From positions 1 to 6,785 of the forward strand of contig JAAYPU010000413.1 in NCBI GenBank assembly GCA_012519645.1: a stretch of 6,785 nucleotides of DNA. The letters run 5' to 3'. Below are positions 1 through 6,632 of the stretch, piece by piece (position 1 is the first letter of the stretch; each line of letters begins with the position of its first letter). This DNA is from Clostridiales bacterium. Lineage in GTDB: Bacteria > Bacillota > Clostridia > Peptostreptococcales > JAAYPU01. Made by a program: the position numbers and the translations under genes. The notes beneath the pieces are model-generated. The model was not told the origin of the DNA and searched no databases. It worked only from the letters and a program-made list of their open reading frames with translations.

Positions 1-285
1 AACATCGTAGAGGTCGTAGAAGATGCAGATGTATCTGTTCAAAAAGAACTAGTAAAGAAATTAAATGATCTATACATTGAGGCAAGTAAAGCATTAGCTA
101 CATTAGACGCATCCGTAAAAAAAGCACAAAAAATAGAAGAGATCCAAGAAAAGGCGAGAGCATATAAATTTGAAGTATGTGAAGCCATGCAGGCACTTAG
201 AATACTTTGCGATGCTCTTGAAGAAACAGTTGCGGAAGAATACTGGCCATTCCCAACGTATTGTGATTTATTGTTCAGAGTCTGA
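1..285 (+). CDS. Glutamine synthetase type III, C-terminal end (5' partial)
   Basis: The window opens inside this gene. Frame 1 is open for 94 codons and ends at TGA 283-285. The product would be a cytosolic ammonia-assimilating enzyme (glutamate + NH3 + ATP to glutamine). The identification rests on the C-terminal tail: a long charged helical stretch followed by residues reading LRILCDALEETV and then EEYWPFPTYCDLLFRV. That matches the end of type III (GlnN-like) glutamine synthetases as I remember them, where a helix with LR..(A/C)D.LE..V precedes a W-P-(F/Y)-P-T-Y-x-(D/E)-L-L-F finish. GSIII enzymes are about 700 residues, so roughly 600 residues lie outside the window and the catalytic core cannot be checked. 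One oddity is Cys where Gly is usual in the PTYG motif. A hairpin terminator follows about 60 bases downstream, so this is the last gene of its transcript. The family call is fairly sure; the gene symbol is left blank because naming varies (glnN or glnA). Confidence 0.83.
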   Translation, partial: NIVEVVEDADVSVQKELVKKLNDLYIEASKALATLDASVKKAQKIEEIQEKARAYKFEVCEAMQALRILCDALEETVAEEYWPFPTYCDLLFRV

Positions 286-343
286 TTTGTTTATTTAAAA
301 GCTTTCCATCAACGCTCTAACCTTATTAAATGTATATATAGTT

Positions 344-383
344 TAAAATGGTATCCTTTGTTTTGGCAGAGGATGCCATTTTA
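344..383 (+). terminator. Rho-independent terminator after the glutamine synthetase gene
   Basis: The left arm AAAATGGTATCCT (345-357) pairs with AGGATGCCATTTT (370-382) with one U-G wobble, and T344-A383 adds another pair. The loop is about 12 bases. The right arm itself ends in TTTT and is followed by T-rich DNA (CTTTAATATGTTATTTTTT). Because the left arm begins with AAAA, the structure could also work in the opposite direction. It sits between the glutamine synthetase stop and the next promoter, which supports separate transcription of the two genes. Confidence 0.75.
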
Positions 384-434
384 CTTTAATATGTTATTTT
401 TTAAATTATTATGTCGATTAGTGCTAAATGAGGG

Positions 435-440
435 TATAAT
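435..440 (+). promoter_or_regulatory. Candidate -10 box for the c-di-GMP gene
   Basis: A perfect TATAAT lies 70 bases upstream of the ATG at 510 and downstream of the terminator. No good -35 hexamer is present at 16-18 bases spacing (the 17-bp position reads TGTCGA), and there is no extended -10 TG. This is therefore either a weak or activator-dependent sigma-A promoter, or a chance match in AT-rich DNA. No c-di-GMP riboswitch-like conserved segment was seen in the leader. Confidence 0.4.
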
Positions 441-509
441 TATCCTGAAAAGAATAAGGAAAAGTATAAAAAAAGAATCTTTGAGACTATTCATTTAAAG
501 GAGAAATAT

Positions 510-3494
510 ATGGCGCTGCTTAAAGGAAAATTTTTTTATAAAGAAAAATCAGAACAGATCGAAAAAGAATTTAATCTTTTAAAAGAAAACTTGTACTATA
601 GCCAGCATCTCGCACAGATTGGCAGCTGGACCCATGATATTGTAAGGGATGAAATTTTTTTGTCTGATGAAATATATGATATTTTGGATTGTTCTCGTGA
701 AGATTTTGATGGAGAGCTGAAAAAGTATTATTCTTTTATACACCCGGACGATTTGAATGAAGTGAAAGATGCAACTCATGGCGCTTTGACCGGAAAAGAA
801 TATGATATAGAATACCGCATTATCACAAAAAAAGGGAAGGTAAAATATGTACATGAAAAAACTAAGGCTCTTTATGATGAAGAACAACAACCTGTAAAGA
901 TGACAGGTATATTAACAGATATAACTAATTTTAAATTGGTTGAAAAGAATTTGGAGGAATTAGGTCAAAACTATATACAAGCTCAGCAAATTGCAGGAGT
1001 CGGGAGTTGGAAATATAATGTTCTGACGAACCAGCTGTTTTGGTCAGAGGAGCTCTTTAATATTCACGGTATTAAATCTTTCAGTGATTTTGAAAAAGAC
1101 CTGAATGCTTATCTTAATACCTATGTACATTCAGAGGATAAGGAAAACGTTGAAAACTCCATAAGAAAATGCCTTGAAGGGAAGCCCTATGAAATAGAAT
1201 ACCGTATTTATCAGAATAATGGCATGCTCAGATATCTGTTAGGCAAAGGAAAACCGATATTCAATGATCAGAACCAAATTACAGGTATACTTGGCACAGT
1301 TCAGGATATTACAGAAAAAAAGAAATTGCAGGAGAAAATCGATAAAATTCAAAAGAGATTTGAGGTATTGGTTCAAGAAGCCAGCGATGTTTTTGAAATA
1401 ATCAGTTCGGACGGCACTATCCAGTATATAAGCGAAGCTTCTGAAAGGGTTATCGGATACAAACCTGAAGAGCGTATCGGAAAGAAGATATTTGATTTTT
1501 ATCAGGGAGAACAGAGGCAAAAAGCAACTGAAATGTTCAACAGAGCATTGAATAATCCTGAAGAAAAAATTCTGGAGGATCTGGTATTTAACAAAAAAAA
1601 TGGAGGAAGCATTTATTTGTCCGTTTATATGCAAAACTTGATCCATGATCCGGTTATAGAAGGAATTGTCGTCAATATCAGGGATATCTCAAAAAGAGTC
1701 AAAATGGAACAAAGATTGGCGTATCTTTCTACCCATGATGAGATGACCGGTTTGCCTAATAATATGTGTTTTATAGAAGAATTGACGCTTCAATGCAATA
1801 AAGCAAAGGATTCATATACTAAATTTGCTTTATTCATGCTGGATATTGATGGGCTGAAAAATGTCAATTATAATCTGGGCTACGATTTGGGAAATGAATT
1901 GATCATTGAAATAGCAAATAGACTAAAGAGTTATCGGAAAATGGACCTTTTTATCAGCAGATATTTTGAAGATCACTTTGCAATAATCTTAAGAAATGAC
2001 AAAACTAAAAAGGAATATGAAGCAATTGCAAAAGATATTATAGATATATTAACAAGACCTTATAAAATGAAAAACTACGAAGTTGACATTTCTGTCAACA
2101 TAGGCATATGTATTTATCCTGAAGGCGGTCGGGATGCAGAAACGCTGCAGAAACATGCAAAGGTAACATTGCTTAGAGCAAAGAAAGAAGGAAAGAATAC
2201 CTATAAAGTTTATTCTTCCGATTTAGATATACAAAATTTTAAGGATTTTACTTTAAGAAATGATTTGAGATACGCCATAGAAAAGAATCAATTGAGGGTT
2301 TACTATCAGCCGATAATAGCCTTGAAAACAAATGAAATATTGGCAGCGGAAGCTTTGATTAGATGGGAACATCCGGATTGGGGATTGGTGCCTTCCGATG
2401 AATTTATTGCAATTGCCGAAGAAACAGGCTTGATCATTGATATCGGGAAATGGGTTTTAAGGATTGCTTGTGAGGATTATAAGGAATGGATCAATAATGG
2501 TTATCCGGATATAAAGCTGTCTGTTAATTTTTCGGCGATCCAGTTCATGGAAAATGATTTTGTGAAGGGTATAAAGGGAATAATAGATGAATTGCAGTTA
2601 AATGGCGATTTTTTGGTCATAGAAATTACTGAAAGTGTTTTGATAAAAAATTCGGATCATGTCATATCAAGCATTAAAAATTTGCAATCCATGGGAATGC
2701 AAGTGGCAATTGATGATTTCGGGGCGGGTTTTTCTTCACTGCAATATTTAAGCGATTTTCCTGCAGATATTATAAAACTTGACTGCTCATTTTTAAAAAA
2801 AATACCGCATGATGAAAGAAGCATGGCTATTGCCCGCGTTGTTGCTAATTTATCTAAGGAATTAAATATTAAACTTGTAGCAGAAGGAATAGAAAATGAG
2901 GGGCAATTGCTTTTTCTCAAAAAGAATAGCTATTATGCAGGACAGGGATTTATATACAGTCCTGCAATACCTAAGGAAGAGTTTGTAAAGATATTGGCTA
3001 AAAGAAAATGTAAACCAATAATAGCCCAAGAAACTTTTGATGAGATAAGAGAAGAAAGACGTAAATATTTCAGAGTTAAATTCAGACAATTATTAGAATG
3101 CGATTTGACGATATCAGAGATCAAAGGAAAGAAAATCAATGTAGGCAATACAAAAGCGTTGGTTAAGAATATCAGCAGCGGTGGGTTATGCTTTATCGGA
3201 AATGTCAGATTTCCTGTTGGAAAAGAAATGCTGCTTCAATTCTCAACAAAATTACTGGGAAACGAGATAAAAGTTATGGGGTATCCGGTCTGGATAAAAA
3301 GCACGGAACAGGATTTGCATGAATATGGCGTCGAATTTTTGATTAATGACAGTGACAGAGCCGATTTAACACAGATCATAAATGAGATGGAAATTTTATT
3401 AAACAAAAATGTTATTTATTTTGATGGCAGCTTTATTGAGAATTCTGCAGTTGAATACTTTGAAGAAATAATACGAACTAATAAAACAATATAA
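510..3494 (+). CDS. PAS-PAS-PAS-GGDEF(degenerate)-EAL-PilZ c-di-GMP phosphodiesterase
   Basis: This is a 994-residue soluble protein with no signal peptide or membrane segment. The ATG at 510 is chosen because AAAGGAG (497-503) lies 6 bases upstream. Domains in order: PAS-1 about 30-143 (GSW 38-40, HPDD near 78-81, ending in DIT); PAS-2 about 155-273 (GSW 165-167, QDIT); PAS-3 about 280-397 (DGTI, RDIS); GGDEF about 403-565; EAL about 578-830; PilZ about 848-945; then a tail of about 50 residues. The GGDEF signature is replaced by FEDHF (486-490), and the ND and GH..GD positions read NY (453-454) and GYDLGN (457-462), so cyclase activity is very unlikely. The EAL domain keeps all the expected metal and catalytic residues: E614, N673, E705, D735, D736, K756, E792, E795 and Q812. 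The PilZ domain keeps RxxxR (851-855) and NxSxxG (887-892), the c-di-GMP binding motifs. Inference: it hydrolyses c-di-GMP to pGpG, with activity tuned by PAS signals and by c-di-GMP on PilZ. The PAS ligands are unknown. The gene seems monocistronic. Confidence 0.93.
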   Translation: MALLKGKFFYKEKSEQIEKEFNLLKENLYYSQHLAQIGSWTHDIVRDEIFLSDEIYDILDCSREDFDGELKKYYSFIHPDDLNEVKDATHGALTGKEYDIEYRIITKKGKVKYVHEKTKALYDEEQQPVKMTGILTDITNFKLVEKNLEELGQNYIQAQQIAGVGSWKYNVLTNQLFWSEELFNIHGIKSFSDFEKDLNAYLNTYVHSEDKENVENSIRKCLEGKPYEIEYRIYQNNGMLRYLLGKGKPIFNDQNQITGILGTVQDITEKKKLQEKIDKIQKRFEVLVQEASDVFEIISSDGTIQYISEASERVIGYKPEERIGKKIFDFYQGEQRQKATEMFNRALNNPEEKILEDLVFNKKNGGSIYLSVYMQNLIHDPVIEGIVVNIRDISKRVKMEQRLAYLSTHDEMTGLPNNMCFIEELTLQCNKAKDSYTKFALFMLDIDGLKNVNYNLGYDLGNELIIEIANRLKSYRKMDLFISRYFEDHFAIILRNDKTKKEYEAIAKDIIDILTRPYKMKNYEVDISVNIGICIYPEGGRDAETLQKHAKVTLLRAKKEGKNTYKVYSSDLDIQNFKDFTLRNDLRYAIEKNQLRVYYQPIIALKTNEILAAEALIRWEHPDWGLVPSDEFIAIAEETGLIIDIGKWVLRIACEDYKEWINNGYPDIKLSVNFSAIQFMENDFVKGIKGIIDELQLNGDFLVIEITESVLIKNSDHVISSIKNLQSMGMQVAIDDFGAGFSSLQYLSDFPADIIKLDCSFLKKIPHDERSMAIARVVANLSKELNIKLVAEGIENEGQLLFLKKNSYYAGQGFIYSPAIPKEEFVKILAKRKCKPIIAQETFDEIREERRKYFRVKFRQLLECDLTISEIKGKKINVGNTKALVKNISSGGLCFIGNVRFPVGKEMLLQFSTKLLGNEIKVMGYPVWIKSTEQDLHEYGVEFLINDSDRADLTQIINEMEILLNKNVIYFDGSFIENSAVEYFEEIIRTNKTI

Positions 3495-3540
3495 AATATC
3501 CGGAGAGCATCTCTGAATAACTTAATGATGCTTCGCATCG

Positions 3541-3568
3541 GTGTATCGTGTATCGTTTATCGTGTAGG
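3541..3568 (+). repeat. Heptamer tandem array, unit GTGTATC
   Basis: There are four 7-base units: two exact copies of GTGTATC (3541-3554), one with a single change (GTTTATC, 3555-3561), and a diverged fourth (GTGTAGG, 3562-3568) that runs into the left arm of the terminator hairpin. The array is intergenic and resembles short tandemly repeated heptanucleotides. No function is evident. Confidence 0.7.
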
Positions 3569-3593
3569 GGCGAACAGTGTTCGCCTCTTTTCT
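3566..3593 (+). terminator. Strong hairpin terminator after the c-di-GMP gene
   Basis: AGGGGCGAAC (3566-3575) pairs with GTTCGCCTCT (3579-3588) in a 10-bp stem containing one G-U wobble, with a 3-base loop (AGT) and TTTCT immediately after. It sits 72 bases past the stop codon of the c-di-GMP gene. It should end that transcript and insulate adhE. The stem word GGCGAAC recurs in a hairpin near the end of the window, so it may also be a dispersed repeat element acting as a terminator. Confidence 0.72.
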
Positions 3594-3636
3594 ATGTTCA
3601 AATTAAAACCATAAACGTGAGCGTAGCTGCTTGGCG

Positions 3637-3678
3637 GGTCTCAGGGTCGATGTTCGATGTCCGAAGTTTGGTGTCCTG
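3637..3678 (+). repeat. Degenerate heptamer array, unit near TGTTCGA
   Basis: Six consecutive 7-base units can be aligned. The central ones are GGGTCGA, TGTTCGA and TGTCCGA (3644-3664), flanked by more diverged units (GGTCTCA before; AGTTTGG and TGTCCTG after). The array lies in the locally GC-rich patch of the intergenic region. The periodicity is clear in the three central units and only suggestive in the outer ones. Confidence 0.5.
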
Positions 3679-3723
3679 TGTAAATCTTTGGTATCAGATC
3701 GCTGGCGTCAAGATTAGGGTTAA

Positions 3724-3741
3724 ATGTTATATATTTAACAA
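3724..3741 (+). promoter_or_regulatory. Distal Rex-like operator upstream of adhE
   Basis: ATGTTATATATTTAACAA matches the Rex consensus TTGTTAA-N4-TTAACAA at 12 of 14 specified positions (mismatches at positions 1 and 7). Its reverse complement core, TGTTAAATATATAACA, differs from the proximal site by only two central bases. It lies about 155 bp upstream of the proximal site, centre to centre. Rex is the NADH/NAD+-sensing repressor of fermentation genes in many Firmicutes, and adhE is a classic target. No good promoter overlaps this copy, so its role (cooperative binding, looping, or chance in AT-rich DNA) is uncertain. Confidence 0.5.
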
Positions 3742-3846
3742 AATTAATATTGTATTTTTATTTATTATATGCTTTAATGAACATTAAATATAAATCAAAC
3801 TATCAGGTGTCTATATATTAATGTGCATATTTCAAGCAATTCAATC

Positions 3847-3894
3847 AAAAAAAAAATAAAAAAAATTTTCAATATAATATGTTAATAATATAAC
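3847..3894 (+). promoter_or_regulatory. Predicted adhE promoter with A-tract UP-like element
   Basis: The -35 TTTTCA (3866-3871, 4/6) and -10 TATAAC (3889-3894, 5/6) are separated by exactly 17 bases, giving a predicted start near 3901. Directly upstream of the -35 lies an A-tract of ten A, one T and eight A (3847-3865), placed as an UP element for RNA polymerase alpha C-terminal domains would be, and likely to bend the DNA. The proximal Rex-like operator covers part of the spacer and the whole -10, which independently supports this promoter choice. Other TATAAT words (3873-3878, 3943-3948) lack a properly spaced -35. Confidence 0.55.
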
Positions 3895-3896
3895 AA
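3879..3896 (+). promoter_or_regulatory. Proximal Rex-like operator at the adhE promoter
   Basis: ATGTTAATAATATAACAA fits TTGTTAA-N4-TTAACAA with two mismatches (positions 1 and 12). It overlaps the predicted -10 at 3889-3894, so a bound Rex dimer would block RNA polymerase. Known Rex behaviour: it binds DNA when NADH is low and is released by NADH. The inferred outcome is adhE induction when reducing equivalents accumulate. Confidence comes from the match, the promoter overlap, the target gene and the second copy upstream. Confidence 0.65.
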
Positions 3897-3985
3897 TATG
3901 GGTATAGATAATACAAATAGCTTTTCATCAAATTCATAATTTTATAATAGTTGAAAATACTGACATATGGGTAAAACTATCTATA
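3896..3985 (+). repeat. Direct and inverted repeats spanning the adhE leader
   Basis: The 9-base word ATATGGGTA occurs at 3896-3904 and again at 3965-3973. Overlapping these, TATAGATA (3903-3910) has its reverse complement TATCTATA at 3978-3985. The first copies fall at the predicted transcription start and the second just upstream of the ribosome binding site (AAGGAAG, 3996-4002). They could form a long-range stem in the leader or be regulator sites. In DNA this AT-rich they may be coincidental. Confidence 0.3.
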
Positions 3986-4009
3986 TAGTCGAGGAAAGGA
4001 AGTGTAAAA

Positions 4010-6601
4010 ATGAAAGTGACAAATGTTCAGGAATTGACACAAAAAATGGAACAGTTAAGAAAAGCACAAAAAGAATATTCGAAATATACTCAAGAGCAAG
4101 TAGATGAAATTTTCAGGCAGGCTGCAATGGCAGCTACCGATGCAAGAATAAGATTAGCTAAAATGGCTGTGGAAGAGACAGGAATGGGAATAGTCGAGGA
4201 TAAGGTAATTAAAAACCATTTTGCATCAGAGTATATTTACAACCAATATAAAGATGAGAAGACCTGTGGCGTTATTGAAAGAGACCCCGCTTACGGTATC
4301 ACAAAGGTGGCAGACCCTATCGGCATTATTGCAGCAATAGTACCTACGACTAATCCTACATCGACTGCAATTTTTAAAGCTTTGATCGCATTGAAAACAA
4401 GAAACGGGATTATTTTTTCACCGCATCCGAGAGCAAAAAAATGTACTACTGAAGCTGCAAGGATTGTTTTGGAGGCCGCGGAAAAGGCTGGTGCGCCAAA
4501 AGGTATCATTGGCTGGATCGATGAACCTTCTGTAGAGCTTTCTAATGCCGTTATGCATAAGGCTGATTTTATATTGGCAACCGGAGGACCGGGTATGGTA
4601 AGAGCCGCATATTCATCTGGCAAACCTGCTATTGGTGTTGGCGCAGGAAATACTCCGGCAGTTATTGATGAAACTGCTCATATCAAAATGGCTGTAAATT
4701 CTATTCTCTTATCTAAGAGCTTTGATAACGGCGTTATTTGCGCTTCCGAGCAATCAGTTCTTGTGGTGGATGAAATATATGATGCCGTGAAGAAAGAATT
4801 CGGTGAACGAGGTGCATATATTCTAAATAAGAAAGAGACTGAGCTGGTAAGAAAAATAATTTTAGTGGATGGAAGCGTCAATCCTAATATTGTAGGTCAA
4901 TCTGCAGCAAAAATTGCAGAAATTGCAGGTATTCAGGTTCCGCCGGAAACTAAAGTCCTCATTGGTGAAGTTACATCAGTTGAGCTTGAGGAACCATTTT
5001 CTCATGAAAAGCTTTCTCCTATTCTCGCACTTTATCGTGTGAAATCTTTTGACGAGGCTTTAGACAAGGCAGTACGTCTTGTAGAACTAGGGGGTCTTGG
5101 ACATACTTCAGTATTATATACTGATCAGATAAAATCACAACATAGGATCGCACGATTTAGTGAAGCCATGAAAACCGGCAGAACAATCATTAATATGCCT
5201 TCTTCCCAAGGTGCTATCGGTGATTTATATAACTTCAAGCTTGCTCCATCCTTGACACTGGGATGCGGAAGCTGGGGAGGCAACTCTGTATCTGAAAACG
5301 TTGGTGTGAAGCATTTGATAAATGTTAAGAGCGTTGCTGAGAGGAGAGAAAACATGCTATGGTATCGCATTCCTGACAGAATATATTTTAAATATGGATG
5401 CTTGGGCGGAGCATTGGAAGAATTAAAAGATTTAGGCAAGAAGAAGGCATTTATAGTGACTGACAAAGTGCTTTATGATTTAGGCTTTGTCGACCAAATT
5501 GTAGATGTACTGGATGCATTAGACATCGACTATAAGGTTTTCTATGATGTAGAACCTGATCCCACCCTTGCAGTTGCAAGGAAAGGTGCGGACGAAATGA
5601 GGATATTTGAACCTGACACGATTATTGCTTTAGGCGGCGGTTCGCCGATGGATGCAGCAAAAATTATGTGGGTTATGTATGAACATCCGGATGTGCGTTT
5701 TGAAGATCTTGCTATGCGGTTTATGGATATACGAAAACGTGTATATAAGTTTCCTCCGCTCGGTAAAAAAGCGATGATGGTTGCCATACCAACCTCGGCC
5801 GGAACCGGATCTGAAGTGACACCATTTTCTGTTATTACTGATGAAAAAACCGGAATAAAATACCCATTAGCTGATTACGAGCTGACGCCGGATATGGCAA
5901 TAATAGATACTGAGCTGATGATGAATATGCCCAAAAGTTTAACTGCCGCATCCGGTGTGGATGCCCTAACCCATGCCATTGAAGCGATTGTTTCCATACT
6001 TGCTTCAGAGTTTACCAATGGGCAGGCATTAGAAGCCATAAGACTCATTTTTAAATATTTGCCGGAAGCTTATAACGAAGGTGCGACTAATATTAAAGCA
6101 AGAGAAAAGATGGCGCATGCTTCTGCCATGGCAGGCATGGCATTTGCAAATGCATTTTTAGGAGTCTGCCATTCTATGGCACATCAGCTTGGGGCTATGC
6201 ATGGTCTTCCCCATGGAATTGCCAATGCATTGCTTATCAATGAGGTTATCAGATTTAACGCTGTAGATAATCCAAGAAAGCAGGCAGCATTTCCGCAATA
6301 TAAATATCCTAATGCTAAATGGAGATATACTAAAATTGCAGACTATTTAAATTTAGGCGGCAATACTGAGGATGAGAAGATAGAATTGCTTATTCAGGCT
6401 ATCGACGATTTAAAGAAGAAGATAGGTATTCCGGCTTCAATCAAAGAGTATGGCGTTTCAAGCAATAAATTTTATGCTGCTTTGGATGAGATGAGCGAGC
6501 ATGCATTTGACGATCAATGTACCGGAGCAAATCCGAGATATCCGCTTATCAGTGAGATCAAACAAATGTATATCAATGCATTCGAAGGAACTAATAACTA
6601 A
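4010..6601 (+). CDS. adhE: Bifunctional aldehyde-alcohol dehydrogenase AdhE
   Basis: This cytosolic fermentation enzyme reduces acetyl-CoA to acetaldehyde and then to ethanol, using two NADH. At 863 residues it is the normal family length and complete. The N-terminal CoA-acylating aldehyde dehydrogenase domain (about 1-435) has the GGPG nucleotide-binding loop (192-195) and the catalytic cysteine C244 in FDNGVICASEQ. A linker (about 435-452, containing RRENMLWY) joins the C-terminal iron-dependent alcohol dehydrogenase (about 453-860), which has GGGSPMD (542-548) and the iron ligands D651, H655, H721 and H735, spaced exactly as in E. coli AdhE. It closely resembles clostridial AdhE proteins as I recall them. 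The family forms helical spirosome filaments in E. coli. The ATG at 4010 is supported by AAGGAAG 7 bases upstream. No other gene follows in the window, and a terminator lies just downstream, so it is probably monocistronic and Rex-controlled. The last residues (T-N-N) and the stop codon are encoded by a 7-bp tandem repeat. Confidence 0.98.
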   Translation: MKVTNVQELTQKMEQLRKAQKEYSKYTQEQVDEIFRQAAMAATDARIRLAKMAVEETGMGIVEDKVIKNHFASEYIYNQYKDEKTCGVIERDPAYGITKVADPIGIIAAIVPTTNPTSTAIFKALIALKTRNGIIFSPHPRAKKCTTEAARIVLEAAEKAGAPKGIIGWIDEPSVELSNAVMHKADFILATGGPGMVRAAYSSGKPAIGVGAGNTPAVIDETAHIKMAVNSILLSKSFDNGVICASEQSVLVVDEIYDAVKKEFGERGAYILNKKETELVRKIILVDGSVNPNIVGQSAAKIAEIAGIQVPPETKVLIGEVTSVELEEPFSHEKLSPILALYRVKSFDEALDKAVRLVELGGLGHTSVLYTDQIKSQHRIARFSEAMKTGRTIINMPSSQGAIGDLYNFKLAPSLTLGCGSWGGNSVSENVGVKHLINVKSVAERRENMLWYRIPDRIYFKYGCLGGALEELKDLGKKKAFIVTDKVLYDLGFVDQIVDVLDALDIDYKVFYDVEPDPTLAVARKGADEMRIFEPDTIIALGGGSPMDAAKIMWVMYEHPDVRFEDLAMRFMDIRKRVYKFPPLGKKAMMVAIPTSAGTGSEVTPFSVITDEKTGIKYPLADYELTPDMAIIDTELMMNMPKSLTAASGVDALTHAIEAIVSILASEFTNGQALEAIRLIFKYLPEAYNEGATNIKAREKMAHASAMAGMAFANAFLGVCHSMAHQLGAMHGLPHGIANALLINEVIRFNAVDNPRKQAAFPQYKYPNAKWRYTKIADYLNLGGNTEDEKIELLIQAIDDLKKKIGIPASIKEYGVSSNKFYAALDEMSEHAFDDQCTGANPRYPLISEIKQMYINAFEGTNN

Positions 6602-6630
6602 GAACTAAGAACTAAGAACTAATAGTTAAG
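6589..6630 (+). repeat. Heptamer tandem array AACTAAG across the adhE stop codon
   Basis: There are six 7-base units: AACTAAT, three exact AACTAAG copies (6596-6616), AACTAAT, and a diverged AGTTAAG. The first two units lie in the adhE coding end and supply its final codons and TAA stop. Because 7 is not a multiple of 3, the TAA inside each unit recurs in all three frames (6599, 6606, 6613), and the complementary strand likewise carries TAG in all frames. Confidence 0.85.
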
Positions 6631-6632
6631 GT

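Larger units (their letters stand above)
3495..4009. other. 515-base intergenic region upstream of adhE
   Basis: No credible gene lies here. The region has two halves. About 3495-3720 holds short hairpins (a 5-bp stem GATGC/GCATC at 3527-3539 and the strong terminator at 3566), two 7-bp repeat arrays, and a patch at 3616-3680 that is 38/65 G+C by my count, far above its surroundings. About 3720-4009 is extremely AT-rich and carries the adhE regulatory signals: two Rex-like sites, an A-tract, a promoter and an approximately 109-base leader. A 79-codon open frame from GTG 3548 runs through the repeats without a ribosome binding site and is not considered a gene. Confidence 0.7.

Noticed and set aside
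457..480. Possible sigma-H promoter (AGGAAAA followed by GAAT) upstream of the c-di-GMP gene
   Set aside because: The spacing between the two boxes is about 8 bases rather than 11-12, and flanking consensus positions do not match.
579..3148. Several minus-strand open frames of 71-135 codons opposite the c-di-GMP gene
   Set aside because: They are antisense shadows of a strongly coding plus-strand gene; the products are low-complexity and hydrophobic or phenylalanine/serine-rich, as expected from reversed A-rich codons.
3750..3778. Second adhE promoter, TTGTAT-N17-TTTAAT
   Set aside because: The -35 matches only 3 of 6 and many similar pairs arise by chance in this AT-rich stretch; the promoter at 3866-3894 has better support.
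3548..3787. 79-codon open frame on the + strand between the c-di-GMP gene and adhE
   Set aside because: It starts with GTG inside a heptamer array, has no ribosome binding site, runs through the terminator hairpin, the second array and the distal Rex-like site, and its product resembles no family I know.
3952..3965. TGAAAATACTGACA as a catabolite-response (cre) site
   Set aside because: It has the TG and CA ends but lacks the central CG that defines cre sites; such partial matches are expected in AT-rich DNA.
510..4009. Functional coupling of the c-di-GMP protein with adhE as one operon
   Set aside because: A strong terminator, 515 bases of spacer and a separate promoter with operators lie between them, so adjacency alone does not support co-regulation.
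4291..5787. Minus-strand open frames of 67-113 codons opposite adhE
   Set aside because: They are antisense to a clear, full-length, conserved enzyme and have no independent support.
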